The notes beneath the pieces were generated by a model. The model did not search any database, had not been told where the DNA came from, and saw only the letters and a program-made list of their open reading frames with translations. A program made the translations under genes and the position numbers. This document shows positions 1 through 12,980 of a stretch of DNA of 64,000 nucleotides, in pieces. Origin of the DNA: Rutstroemia sp. NJR-2017a BVV2 (Eukaryota; Ascomycota; Leotiomycetes; Helotiales; Rutstroemiaceae); contig NJPS01000048.1 of NCBI GenBank assembly GCA_002946415.1, positions 1,426,001 to 1,490,000 on the forward strand, in the 5' to 3' direction. How positions within the stretch are numbered: position 1 is the first letter of the stretch; each line of letters starts with the position of its first letter.

Positions 1-966
1 GGGTAGCTGACTGGACCTCACCCGTCAAGGTTGGGTATCCACATCAAAATCAAATCTCAAAGGGGAAAGAGTGAATGGTGAATGACACATCCAGGCTTCA
101 GCGAACAGTTCCGAGAAAGCACTGCTGCTCTTACTACGTAGGCAGCAGATTCATTTCTCACGTTTCCTTTAGAGATTATAGTAGCGTCTATTCTGCATTG
201 CGTCTTGTTCGAGGACTCTCCCCCATTCTGTCTCTTTTCTCTCGTCTCCCTGTAGGATGACTTTGATACAACGTGGATCTTCGCCTGGGCACATGAAGGC
301 ATCTCTCGGTTTCGATGAAGCCAATGGGAACTGCTGCCGTTTGCCCTCTGCAGGAGAGAATAACACATTGACTTCATCCACGTGTCATGCCGCCGGCCGA
401 GAATCTCATGACAGGGAAAAAGCAGGCATATACGGTGGAAACGAGCAAGCGTGGTTGGGCATGGAGATGTTGGATCTTAAGATTACTCACCTTGGCTACC
501 CAAAGCCTTTTTCATACGCTGACTCTTTTTCTTATGTATGCCCAAGTACCGTGCGGCAGGATGTCGTAAGCTAGACCAAAGAATGCCGCCCGTTCTCGGG
601 TTACACAACACTGTGGTGGTCGGCGCTCGTGAAACCTCCTCAAACCGGCTACTGATGAGAAGGGATATTCGTTCAACACAAGCTTCCGAGGCTCTGCGAT
701 ACTGTTGGACGACGACTGATCTGGGGAGCACCAGGAGTGGGATGGCGATTGAGGAGGTGGGAAGGGCTGTTATATATTGCACCCGGAGTATAATAACCAA
801 ATGCAAGGCATGCTGAGTATTGTATCTTACACTATCTGTATAATATATATATGTGTGGAGTGTGACAAATGCAGGTACCGGGGGGCGTTCTGTTCGCGTG
901 GAGCAGGAGCAGGATGGAAGAGCCTTTTTGTTCAATTTGCCCATTTGCCCATTGGCTCATTGAGTC

Positions 967-995
967 ACTCCACCTTCCACCTTCCACCTTCCACC
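967..995. repeat. Tandem repeat, about 4 copies of a 7-bp unit (CCACCTT)
   Basis: The unit CCACCTT is repeated about four times head to tail. It is a pyrimidine-rich microsatellite in a gene-free stretch. Confidence 0.9.
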
Positions 996-1090
996 TTTCT
1001 AAGCTGCGCCAGGAAATGGTCTGGGCTGCTTCCCAATAAATTTAATTTTTGCATTAGTTTCGCCTCCATCCGCGCGGGTGTGGATGGCAT

Positions 1091-1148
1091 GCTGGTTTGC
1101 TGGTTTGCTGGTTTGCTGGTTTGCTGGTTTGCTGGTTTGCTGGTTTGC
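1091..1148. repeat. Minisatellite, about 7 copies of an 8-bp unit (GCTGGTTT)
   Basis: The 8-bp unit GCTGGTTT runs for about 58 bp without mismatches (7.25 copies). Because the unit length is not a multiple of three, all three frames cycle through the same peptide, so an open frame crossing it is not evidence for coding. Perfect identity suggests recent slippage. Confidence 0.95.
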
Positions 1149-1584
1149 CAGCGGTCAACAGTACGAAGTCCACGGTAGTATAACTAGCGAGTTATGGATT
1201 AGGTAAGGCATGGTGAGGCAAGGTTACTTATCAGCATCATCATCCATGCATGTACGTGCCAGGTCGAGCCTCACCGACCAGTGACCACCGGCGAGCTGTG
1301 GACGCTTTCAGGCTGGCGCGTCTTGTGTCTTGGTATGTACTTTGGCATACATCCCTTGTTGTCCCTAGCGCTGAGCAAAGCTGAGCAGCGCCGCGCGCGG
1401 AGCATACTGGTAGCGTCGGGGAACAGAAAAGAGCCGTCAGGTCCACGAGCTTGCCGGCCAGACCTACAAGGCGTCTTGGACATCTGCGCCCCGTCGCCAC
1501 TCGGGGGTTTTTTGAGTCATGAGCTAATAGCGTAAAGAGGGAGTAGACGAAAGCGATTCACGCTTTTATCCTTTTGTGAGCATG

Positions 1585-1610
1585 GCAGTAGTTGCGTTCG
1601 CAACTACTGC
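1585..1610. repeat. Perfect 12-bp inverted repeat with 2-nt spacer (hairpin)
   Basis: The left arm GCAGTAGTTGCG and right arm CGCAACTACTGC are exact reverse complements separated by TT. There is no T-tract after it and no adjacent gene end, so I do not call it a terminator. It could be a cruciform-forming palindrome or a protein-binding site; the function is unknown. Confidence 0.9.
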
Positions 1611-3344
1611 TAGGAAAAGTCGCCAGGTAACACAGGATCCAGGATACAGGGTTACTTTATGCAGTCGCACTTCGCACTTCGCACATGATCGAGCATTGCT
1701 AAATAGCATGGTTGTGGGGTGGCTTGCATGCACAGCTTGATTTTTTCAATCTTCTCTTCGTAGCAGGTTTGCCTACTGGAGCAGCTGTTGTCATCCCTTG
1801 CTTTTCGACTGTATCGCTGTGCCACTGTCCCTTAACCTGGTTGGCTCGATCCTTCAGAGCCGTGGCATTCGCCGAGTCGCTTCGTCCGGTGACGGAAATT
1901 CGCAAACCGTTATTGCACGTCCTCAGCTGCTCGTCATCGGTACAACCGCACTTCGCAGATATCTCGTCATGTCATAAGCTTACCGTGATTGCTCGTTTCT
2001 GCCTGCCCTCCAGCACTCAGATCTGTACAACTGCAGCTCCCTTCCAAATCATCTTCGCACCGCTGTCGTGGTCCCAATACCATGCGGGAGGTGCACTTTC
2101 AATGCAGCCATCAATTACCGATAATTACATACGTTGCAGACAGGCGACCGGGTAAGTTCCCACTTGTGGGTGTCCTGTAGCCACACAGACCCATCGTTCC
2201 GTCCCTGCGCGCCCCTGTTGGCCCTACTGTACTGTGAGTTCTGGCATGTGGTTTGACGAAAACCTTCTTTGTACTCTACTTCGTACACATCCACCATCTT
2301 CAGCGTTTACTGTACTTCGTAGCTTTAACCGCAGGGTTCACCACGATGCTCCACAGAAGGATGAACTCTAACTTGTGGTACCGCTGCCAGCTTCGGATCT
2401 AGACAAGCGTTGGCTCATCTTCTGCTCCTGACGGGAACGGGCGCTTCAGTGTGCAGCCTGCACATATTCGAGCATGATTTCAAACGGTTACCTACCAATT
2501 CCGCAGATTACACAGCAACCCTATACAGGACAACAGAGCACTTCTCTACACAGCAACAACATTATATGGCGTCGGCGTTTGCCCATGCACATTGCTACAT
2601 GGGGCGCGGCCGCCCTGACCAATGACCAGGATTCTGGGAGCGCAAATGCCCGCTCGTTGGTTACCAGCAGCTCTATGGCTGCGATGGCTTCATTTCCCAA
2701 CTCACTGTCCCGTGTTGAATTGGTAACGCACCCTGCTGGCCCTCTTTTAAGATGATCAGTCATTTTGATGGCGATCACCGGAAAATTATAACCTTGAATG
2801 TATTCTGCACATTTGGCATTAAGCTAACTCAGCTACTCTCGCTTGCTTGCTGCTTTTCTATATCTTATTGGCCGTCCGACAACATATCTCGAGAACCAAC
2901 TGTTATATATCTGACAAGCATTTAACCCCCACCAACGATAGAGGGCGGGGCCTATCAGGGTTCTGGGTGTATTTGCGGGGAAGATGATTGCTAATCGTAG
3001 CATCGACACCAACATTTACGCTCGAACATCCCATACTTGCATGAATAACAGACTGCGAGAAAGCTGATATGCTTGTCCACGGTCTCTATGGGTAAGTCTG
3101 GAATCACCGATAAATATTTCGTTACATTCTACTTCCTACTTTCAAACCCTTTTCAGCGAATGAAAAGCGACGACAACTATTTCCTAGACGCAGCCTACCG
3201 ACCAAGGTTCCCGACCTATGCAATGAGATAAATCCAACCTGAAAACTCTCGGTTGAGCAGCGGGTTCAAGAAAAGACACCGCGGTAACAACGCTTAACAT
3301 AAAAACAACGAAATGAGCAGACATCCCGTAAAGTGATCCCGTTT

Positions 3345-5249
3345 TTACAATCCCGACCCGTTACTACCAAATTCATACTTTGAATCGAACACATATCCCT
3401 CTCGCGCTCCGGCTCCCTGCCAATCTGCAAAGCCTTGCTGGCCCAATCCTGGCGAGGCAACGTCTCCATTTGCTCGCAGGGACGGAACAAACAGCTGATT
3501 TTGGTGTCCTGGGTTAGTACCCAACGTAGACATCCCGAACAGTGTGTTTTGGGAGAAGCGCAGAGGAGACGTCGGTCTGCTCCGCGAAAAAGTGTTGGGT
3601 CCTAGAAACTGGCTGTTTACGCTTCGCATGTGGAATGAGCCGGTGTGGGCGCTGTATTTAAGGGCGGGAGACTCGGCTCTGCTGCTGGCAGGCGCAAAAC
3701 CTGTATTCATCGAATGGAAAGCAATTGTGCCCGGAGTGAATGGTCTTGCTTTTGCAGCGGCGGCCACGGTGATGGTTTTGCTGGGAGCGTTTCGAGGAGA
3801 GTCGTACCTCTGGGGGTGCTGCTCTTCTGTAGACACCGTGCTAGACACTGCTGTAGGTTGGGTCGTCCGAGCTTGATAGTAAGAACTAGCAAAGTTCGTC
3901 TTGTTTGGCTTTGGCTCTCTCAGTGATCGTACATTGGCATATCTTACCGGAACAAAGGCTGTTTTCTTTTTAGCTAACATCAACCTTGGTTCCGGATGTT
4001 TACCTTTCTTACTGGCGGCTGGAAAATAGATCTTGTCGTCCTCTGGATCGAAGGATCTAGCAGCTTCAAACTCTTGTCGGTAACGAGCAATTCTTGCGAT
4101 TTCCTCCTCGCTGACCTTTTCGGTGATTAATTCCTCTTTCACTTCATGTATCAAGTCTGCTACCATCGCCTGCTCATCGAATACCAACGTCTCTCCTTCA
4201 ACGTAATCTCGATGCTCCACTTCCGGCTTTGGCACGAAATATACGTGGTCGAAGTTATGTAGCTTGTGCATCTCGGGATCGCCTCCAAGCTTTTGGTAGT
4301 AGCTCCAACTTTTTGTCTTCTGCTTGACTTCATCGTCGCTCTCAACAGATACGTCCTCATCCTTGACTGACCGCTCATCGACTGCATCCCCACCAAATCT
4401 AAACGCACCACTGTCCGCAGTTTTCTGCTCGATTGGGATTCTCTGCTGCAATTTACCACTCGAGTTTCGTCTCGCTCTGTGATATTCAATCGTCGGACCC
4501 TTGAATATATGTCCACCTTCCTCAGGATCATCCGCCCTGCAACTCGCAGTCCGAACCTTCAGAATCGGCGTAACAATACTCGCCCTACTCAGCATAAAAG
4601 CACGATAGTGCCTCCAATAATTATCCAACGGCCCACCATTACACTCCCACGAAACCCACTCCGCCGACACCCCCAAAAGTTTCGTATCCATGACTTCACC
4701 TTTGAGTGCCGGGAAAAAGACGTCCATGGAAGTAGTACCAGATCGAATCTCCACCGTCTTCACCAACAATCTCCCCTCATCCTGATGCGCGGGCTCACTC
4801 TGTCGCTGATCGACTTTCGCCTGCAATATCTTGATCAATGTCTGCAAGTCCGAACGCGGTGTGACCTCGGCTTTGTGGCAGCTGGGTGCGCCGCCTTTGG
4901 TGTCGTAGATCACGACATCGATGGTTCGCCGCTCCAGCAGTCCGTATGTTTGGATACTTTCGGAAAACATCTCCTGCAGCGCGCTGGTAGCTTCTTCGTA
5001 TGTGAAGGGGATGATTGCACGGGTGACGGGGTCGAGGACGGATGGATGGGGGAGGATGCGTTGGGCGGGGGTCAGGAAACATGGAGAGGTGGAGGCAGAG
5101 GTGAGGGTGGAAGTGGAAGTGAAGGCGGAGGTGGAGGTGGAGGTGGAGGAAATGGGATCGAGCATGTTGGTTGGGTGGGAGGTGAATTTGAATATGGAAT
5201 CTGGTTGTTGTTGATTGAACTTTTGGAAATAATTCGGAGGTTCGTCCAT
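3345..5249 (-). CDS. Hypothetical protein, 634 aa, low-complexity and acidic, function unknown
   Basis: This is a single open exon on the minus strand. The start is the ATG at 5249 (protein begins MDEPPNYFQKF); the frame extends 5 codons upstream but only from a TTG. I recognise no catalytic domain. From the N-terminus there is a Gln-rich patch, then a Ser/Thr tract at about residues 30-55 encoded by a degenerate GGAGGT-type repeat. A well-composed middle region follows, with an acidic and charged segment at about 330-420 (EEEIARIARY; DPEDDKIYFP). The C-terminus is Ser/Pro/Gln-rich and disordered-looking, with SP/TP sites such as SRPTSPLRF. A GTAAGA near 3.95 kb could be read as an intron donor, but the 62-nt interval to the next AG would break the frame, so I treat the gene as intronless. 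Nuclear or cytosolic regulatory function is possible but unproven. Confidence 0.7.
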   Translation of the reverse strand: MDEPPNYFQKFNQQQPDSIFKFTSHPTNMLDPISSTSTSTSAFTSTSTLTSASTSPCFLTPAQRILPHPSVLDPVTRAIIPFTYEEATSALQEMFSESIQTYGLLERRTIDVVIYDTKGGAPSCHKAEVTPRSDLQTLIKILQAKVDQRQSEPAHQDEGRLLVKTVEIRSGTTSMDVFFPALKGEVMDTKLLGVSAEWVSWECNGGPLDNYWRHYRAFMLSRASIVTPILKVRTASCRADDPEEGGHIFKGPTIEYHRARRNSSGKLQQRIPIEQKTADSGAFRFGGDAVDERSVKDEDVSVESDDEVKQKTKSWSYYQKLGGDPEMHKLHNFDHVYFVPKPEVEHRDYVEGETLVFDEQAMVADLIHEVKEELITEKVSEEEIARIARYRQEFEAARSFDPEDDKIYFPAASKKGKHPEPRLMLAKKKTAFVPVRYANVRSLREPKPNKTNFASSYYQARTTQPTAVSSTVSTEEQHPQRYDSPRNAPSKTITVAAAAKARPFTPGTIAFHSMNTGFAPASSRAESPALKYSAHTGSFHMRSVNSQFLGPNTFSRSRPTSPLRFSQNTLFGMSTLGTNPGHQNQLFVPSLRANGDVASPGLGQQGFADWQGAGAREGYVFDSKYEFGSNGSGL

Positions 5250-8200
5250 GGTAGGTAATTGCAAGTGCTGTTATGAAGAAAAGAAGACCTTCTTGTTCGG
5301 TTGTTTGAGGAGAAAGTAAAGCGAGGAAAGAAAGATTCGGGAAAGTTCAAGTTCTCAATGATAGTAACATTCAAAGGACGCGGTTGTTTTCATGCAAAAC
5401 AAGTTGGACAGTGAATTGGCATTTTATCTCTCGATCCAAAAGTAAGGCGATCGATTGACCAAGGAAGAGAGAAAAGGAAATTGGTAATTATCCATTCACT
5501 GCGATGAGACAAGAGTCTTTCGGAGGAGTTTACATTTCACTTCAACATTCGCCGTAATTGTGAATTTGTGCTTTCAAGTTTCAACATCAGATGCGCGTCT
5601 ACGAGTACAGGTATGCCCCGTGAGCCGTCTCTCCTTTTCCTTCTAGCTAAAGTAGCAGGTATTGAGGCTATTCGGAGTCGAAAGCTACATCCTCGAGGAT
5701 TTTACAGACATCACAGTCTGCCGGGTGTAAAGATTGGTTGCGCCAAGTTGGCTAAGGCGAGCTCTTCTAGGAGAGAACTGAAAGTATTCTCATGGAAATA
5801 TCGCATCCACGATTCTGGTATAAGAGAAGTCCGAATCGCGGTGAACATAGCTACTATACCTACAAGTGCTGCGAGAATCAACTAATACCTCTAATTTTCC
5901 TAGACATCTGATTGAGCGAGTCCACCGAATCGTTCGACTTCATGGGGTTGAAGGCTCGTGGCATAGGCCGCATGGCATAACAATCTGCTGCCTGCGGTGA
6001 GAACGAAGCATCATCTAGAGACCTGGGCAAGTTTGGCCTACTCATTTGGTGGATTCTCCCACAGCAAAGCTCGTATCCTGGATTTCTGGATACAAAATCG
6101 TCCTTGGTTTCTACAAGCCTCAAGCATCGGTTCAACACTTTACAGATTCAAAGCGCAGGAGCTCAGGGCATAGCGGCAAGTCCTCGAAGCGGGAAGGCAG
6201 TGATGACGGTAAGGCGGCAAAGAAGAAATCCAAGACCTCTGGAGACCAATCTTCTGAATTGCTGGACATGGCCAGCATGAAACCATCATGGGAAAACAAG
6301 GAATGGAAAGAAAGCGAAAACAAAAGGATAGCAGAAGAGAAACATGTTCTTGCGCGATGGCGGCCGGGCTAGGAACCCGAGGAGTAGAGTCTCCCAGGTC
6401 TTGGGCAATCGCGCGCGCAGTGAGCAGGAATAGAAATCTTGTTTGCAGGGTACCATATGAGTCTCTGCTCATAGCATGCGTTCAACAGCGTTGCTTGACT
6501 GCGGGAACGGTTCGGGGAACTGCTAGATTGGTTACAGTAAGACAGACAGTGTTGTTTGGAGTTCGGGAATGCTTCGGGACTTCTGCTGCAGAAGAGATTT
6601 AAAAACAAAATAACAATATTTAAAGCTGGGAGTGAATGATACACTTTCAAACCCCGTTTCGCCTGATATGCATATGTGTAAACCAGAGTGAATACTTCTT
6701 CGGTGTTGAAGATGTGAGCAATTAGAGAACTTGCACTTACTACAGCTGCGAGGCACTAGTATAGGTTCAGTATGAGTTGGGTGAGTTGGTGAAGTATATT
6801 TGTTGTGTATTGTGCATGTTCAGTTATTTCCTACTCAGTAGTTGCAACGAAAGATATAGTAACTAGGTGGTCTATTTAGCTGAGTGTTGGGAAGGGTAAT
6901 GAATGTGAAGGTGGTAATATGGTTGTCCTTAAATTCGTATATTAGTATTGCTAGGCTCAGACAGGAACAAGTATCCATTCAAGGCACTTCAGTACCTCCT
7001 TTTCTCATCATCTTCTACCTGCAGGTATTATTCTTGTAGGGATTAGCCAAAAAGGGGTTCCTTTTGCAAAATGGTCAGTCGTTGAGCTCACTGTACTTTC
7101 CTCCAATCACCGGATCCAAAAACGAGATCGTCTCGGCCAAGACCCAATACCTCCAGCTCACAAATGTAATATCTGTAGAAATGAAGAGTGAGTTTTCAAA
7201 GTGGAGGGAAACTTATATGCCCACGATTTCCCAACTCGAGGTGAATTGTAGCCATCAGCTGAGAAGTATATGGTTGAACGATCCAACGCCCCGATGGCCA
7301 TATTTATGAGGGTGTGAACACCACGCCTAAGCCTGAATCCACAGATGGTTTGAATAACAGGCGCGTATCAAAGGCATGAACATCTGTAGATGCAGGAAGA
7401 AGACCGAAGGAAGATCAGCTCCGCGTTAGCAGAGCAGCTCTAAAGGGAAACAGCCTGCAGAATTAGCTGCTAAGCAGGTGGGAGCCGAAACCCCCCAAAG
7501 CGAAGCACACAAGAGACGAACAGGAAGAAACAGACTAACGTGGTCGCTGTATCTCCATGAACAAGCACCAGGCATAATCAGCACCAGCGCCCAAATTGAC
7601 GCTTGAAGCCCACATAGAGAGTGTTTGTTTATGACTATGTCTTCGGTACGCTAGCTCCCAGACCAACATCAGGACCTAGATCTCGAGGGCGTACGCACGA
7701 TACGGCGAAGAAAACGGCAAAGAAAACGGCACCTATAAATGATGCGCGCCTTAAATCACCAAGTCCTACGAGATCGTGCCAGGCGTCGAAGAACCACGGG
7801 AATCAGGTAGTGGTCTTGACTCTTGATAGTCATGAGCCTCCAAAGAAACGCAGATCAACGGAGGCTAAGCCTACATCCAAGGCAAGCGGCTCCAGCACAC
7901 AGTAGATAGCCGCGCCTACCTCGCAGGATCCGGAAGTCGTGCAAGTCCCGAAGGCGCTTCTAAGCTTGCTTGGATTAGATGAGCTTGATTGGCAGCCACG
8001 GGATTTCATCCTGAGAATGATAGCAAGGGATTGCTCGGGGTATCAGCTAGCTTTAGCGTTGAGGTTGAACTCCATTTTCCCGCAAGAAACGTCGTTAAGC
8101 GCTTGCTTACTTGCTAATTCGTTTTTGCTCCTAGAATGTGATTCTCTGAAGTTTAGAGTTGTAGAAGTCGCCGAATTCTGGTATGCGACTGCGACAGTCA

Positions 8201-9089
8201 TCAAAGCGATCACGGCAGTTTAGGCGAGCAATCTCATGGTCCGTGCGCCCACCAAGTGAGCATGAGAATAGTGAGTACGATGCCCGCCCGCCCGTGCATT
8301 GCTTATCCAGTCGACACCATTGTTCGTCAACACCTACTTGCTCTTCAGTCGTTGGCGATGATGCCCAGTACCTTTTCTTGCTAAGCATGCTAGGTGCTAG
8401 GGCGGAGCCCGATATTTGTGAAGAGCATGACACTTCCTCCCTTGCGTTCTTTTATTGGCAGGAAACCAGTCAGCGCGGGGACCTACGACGACCCCCGATT
8501 CCCAATTCGTTCTCCTGCATAACGGCAAACTATCTCAACTAGTGTCATTCTGTGGAAACCTTTAACCGTTGTAAATGCGCACGATAATGACTCTGTCTCT
8601 CGGGCGCTCGCTTTACTTTTCGACGAAAAGACCGCAGAAAGACACCAATGGTCATTTCCGTGTAGGATACTGCGTTTACAGCTTTGGGGAATTTCCGCAA
8701 AGCGGGAAATGTTAGGAGATCGGAGGCTTCGATCGGTAGATGAAGCTGAGGACATGGATAGAATGATGGGGAGTAATGAATGGAGAACGATTATTACGAA
8801 ATCGAGTGGATATACACCTGGACCGTGAAGAGGAATGCGACTGGCATGATGGAGATAGCGGTCAGAGACACCATATATATCAACGAACCTGCGCAAACCT
8901 TCGAAGGGCGAAGGTTCTGCAAATCGATTCTGTCGGGGCCACTAGCTTTAAAAATGGGACAATGTTTCCTGGCTCCGACAGATCGGAGGTCTAGTTGGGT
9001 TTCTGTTCCAGCAGGAAGCAGCGAAAATTTTCCAGGGAGTGGCATCTTCGCAGTACTGATCCGGCCCTAGCTGTGCTCTTGCGATCTAG
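5250..9089. other. Gene-poor stretch with possible degraded coding fragments
   Basis: No intact gene is supported. Two open pieces at about 7.62-7.90 and 7.94-8.22 kb on the plus strand (a Lys/Ser-rich piece with PPKKRRST, then a Leu-rich piece) look like decayed coding sequence interrupted by stops. I cannot name a family. Together with the retroelement relics just downstream, this suggests an old insertion and decay zone between the 634-aa gene and phosphoglucomutase. Confidence 0.4.
6046..6372 (+). pseudogene. Possible orphan exon or gene fragment, Lys/Ser-rich
   Basis: This frame starts at a GTG, not an ATG, so it can only be an internal exon or a relic. From about 6145 it reads as a plausible protein segment: Ser/Lys/Gly-rich (SSGHSGKSSKREGSDD), then a charged helix-like stretch (ENKEWKESENKRI). 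A possible acceptor, TTTACAG, precedes this part at about 6140. No upstream exon with a matching donor was found and no family is recognised. Confidence 0.2.
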
Positions 9090-9179
9090 CCCGGGGAGAA
9101 AGCAGAAGCCGAGGACCTGCCCGGGTGAAAGCAGAGGCCGAGGACCTATCCGGAGAGAAAGGGGAAGCTGAGGACCTAT
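9090..9179. repeat. Three imperfect 30-bp tandem repeats
   Basis: There are three consecutive 30-bp units (9090-9119, 9120-9149, 9150-9179), each shaped as CCCGGG/CCGGAG, then AGAAAG or TGAAAG, then a GAGGACCT ending. They lie just upstream of the gag-like relic, where the LTR end and leader of an element would be. They may be part of the element's LTR or leader. Confidence 0.85.
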
Positions 9180-9206
9180 TTATTTTGAATATATAAAATA
9201 AATAGG
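9175..9206. repeat. AT-rich inverted repeat, 12-bp arms
   Basis: The arm CCTATTTATTTT (9175-9186) pairs exactly with AAAATAAATAGG (9195-9206) around an 8-nt loop. It begins inside the last 30-bp repeat and lies 60 bp before the gag-like ATG. It may be a hairpin in the leader of the retroelement; its role is unknown. Confidence 0.85.
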
Positions 9207-9266
9207 AAGAGCAATTGCCTTCCGGTTCCCATCCTCAACTGTCGCTTCCACATCCTAATAAGTTTA

Positions 9267-9437
9267 ATGGCTCACCCCAGCGATTTCGACAGCTGGGTGG
9301 CAGCGATCCGTGCCAAGCTCGCCATCGACGGCCCGGCTATAGGGAATGACCTGGCCCAGTCCAACTACGTCTTCTTAAACCTGGAACAGCCCCCACCTAT
9401 AATTCGACGATCAAGAAGAGCACTGGCAGTTCTATGA
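9267..9437 (+). pseudogene. Truncated gag-like fragment of an LTR retrotransposon
   Basis: The frame opens with an ATG and reads 56 codons before TGA. The first 40 residues (DFDSWVAAIRAKLAIDG, then NDLAQSNYVFLNLE) resemble, from memory, the N-terminal Gag segment of fungal Ty3/gypsy-type elements, where a W..I.AKL.VDG..IG block is followed by a YVYLNLE block. After LNLE the sequence quickly becomes Pro/Arg-rich and stops, and downstream frames (around 9440-9600) are broken. No protease, reverse transcriptase, RNase H or integrase is present before the 3' boundary at about 9.94 kb. The element is therefore a heavily deleted, non-autonomous relic. Confidence 0.55.
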
Positions 9438-9840
9438 ACCTGGAGCAGAAACATACACAAGCTAGCGGTTCTGGTGCACCACGTCAACGGAACATACGTG
9501 TGAAAACCCCAGCTGGAGCTCGAGGGGAGATGCCAGTATCGAATATAACTCCGCCTAGGTCAAGGACGAGCGGGAGGCAGAAATGAAGATCAAACGCTTT
9601 CGCTATGGTCTCCCTTGGCATGATCCCATGGTCATTTACGCACTCCAAGCGAGTTCGTTTCTCCCTTTCTGTAGTTTAGCTCTTTAATTGGTTATTTTAA
9701 GTCTCCGTTGAAGTTTAAACCTATTATGCTGTGCCATATGCCATGTGCCAGGTGCTTCGGGAAAGCACGCCACGGCAGGGTCCTCCCGTACCGGCACCCG
9801 CAAGAGGAAAGTGATGTGCGTGATGGGGAGGATTAGGTGC

Positions 9841-9960
9841 TTTCTTTCTTAGTTTCTTCTTCTTGTAGGCCTTAAGCTATTCTTTAGTCGCTCGAGGATG
9901 AGATCTATTGAAAAGGAAAGGGAGAGGGGGGGGGGGTTAGTGTGACGATTCGGCCACCGT
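9841..9960 (+). mobile_element. Likely polypurine tract and start of 3' LTR of the degraded retroelement
   Basis: A purine run (GAAAAGGAAAGGGAGA followed by about 11 G, roughly 9910-9936) is followed at once by TTAG and TGTGACGATTCGG at 9941. A polypurine tract directly before a TGTGAC-type LTR start is the standard 3' boundary of LTR retrotransposons. The preceding CT-rich strand, with CTCGAGGATGAGATC, fits a 3' untranslated end of such elements. I could not find an intact matching 5' LTR; weak similarity at about 9058-9090 is only suggestive. Confidence 0.45.
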
Positions 9961-10289
9961 GGTTCTGCTAAGGATATGCTGTGGGCATGGATAAAACAAT
10001 TTGACGGTAAAGTTATGCGGGTGTATAACGAAATGCATACTGGAAGATGCAAGGAGACCCAACGGCATGGCCAGTGTATAGGGAACTTGTCTCGGGCACA
10101 ACAACCGAGACGGAGCCGCCAATTAGAAATAGAATATTACAACTTCACGAACGTGCCCGCAACAGTTATCCTTTGATTTTGCGCAACCCATGTAACATAT
10201 CATATCATTGCCATAATTTTTGCCAAGCATCCGCTCATGTAACTACATCCCTTATTTTTCCTCCCTTATATCTGGTATCTCTCTCACAC

Positions 10290-12266
<1,977 letters not shown>

Positions 12267-12980
12267 GATTGCTGTGCTGTTGTCTGAAACGCTTTGATTT
12301 TCGAAAAAATGAGGCAAATAGATTGTATGGTATGTACAGAAAACAAGGCAGTTGAGGGATGAGAGGTTTGCTGCCAGCAAGCTTTTTGAGTTGTTTGATT
12401 GTTACTTACTAGTGTAGCTACCTCAGAGCGGTGATGCAGCTTTAAAACCTCGTCCAATAACTTGCCCAATCTGCGTTCCGCCTCCTTCTACGTGGGTGCG
12501 TAATTGAGGGGCGTCCGTTGAGGAAGCGCCACTTTTAAAATGGGGAAGGGGCAGTCGGGAGGGGTTGCGATTCGGTATCTGGAAAGCTGTGATAGGTCCG
12601 ACAGCTGTCGTGCTCCGTTTTGTTGTTTGGTCCATCGTATCCGCGATATTCTCGAAGAAGCATAATTGCACTCTGGCGGCGACTGTTGTGTGATATTGGA
12701 TGGTTTATGATAATCGACTGTTCTAGAGTTTCTAATGCTACCTTCTCTACTAGCTGCCGCTGCCGCTGCCGATACTTTCCTTTCCACACTATTGATAATT
12801 TCCACACCCAATAATCTTATCGTCCTCTCTCCTCAGCTCCTCGGCCATGTACTGTGTGGCCATAGATATCGATATCGAAGTCTGATCTTCCCAACCACAT
12901 CACCCTGCCATTATTGACTCTTTCCCTGCAGGAACCACCTATTTCCTATCTCCTATTACCGCTGCCCCTGCCAGCTCATA
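12267..12980. promoter_or_regulatory. Intergenic: promoter/leader of phosphoglucomutase and 3' flank of oligoribonuclease
   Basis: No coding sequence is supported. Both neighbours are on the minus strand, so this interval must carry the phosphoglucomutase promoter. It contains pyrimidine-rich stretches on the transcribed strand. I identify no specific operator. Confidence 0.5.

Larger units (their letters stand above)
1..3344. other. Gene-free stretch, no supported coding sequence
   Basis: I see no gene here. Open frames on both strands are short, start mostly at non-ATG codons, and give peptides of non-protein-like composition. The stretch holds two short tandem repeats (around 0.97 and 1.09 kb) and a perfect hairpin (around 1.6 kb), annotated separately. 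Its right end is the 3' flank of the minus-strand gene ending at 3345. Confidence 0.6.

Noticed and set aside
1712..2155. 147-codon plus-strand open frame
   Set aside because: It starts at TTG, the composition is not protein-like, and there are no splice signals or family resemblance.
3888..3949. Possible intron in the 634-aa gene (GTAAGA to GCTAG)
   Set aside because: Removing 62 nt would shift the frame of an otherwise continuous protein.
4479..5258. 259-codon plus-strand open frame
   Set aside because: Antisense shadow of the 634-aa gene. Its Gly/Glu-rich end is the complement of the Ser/Thr repeat.
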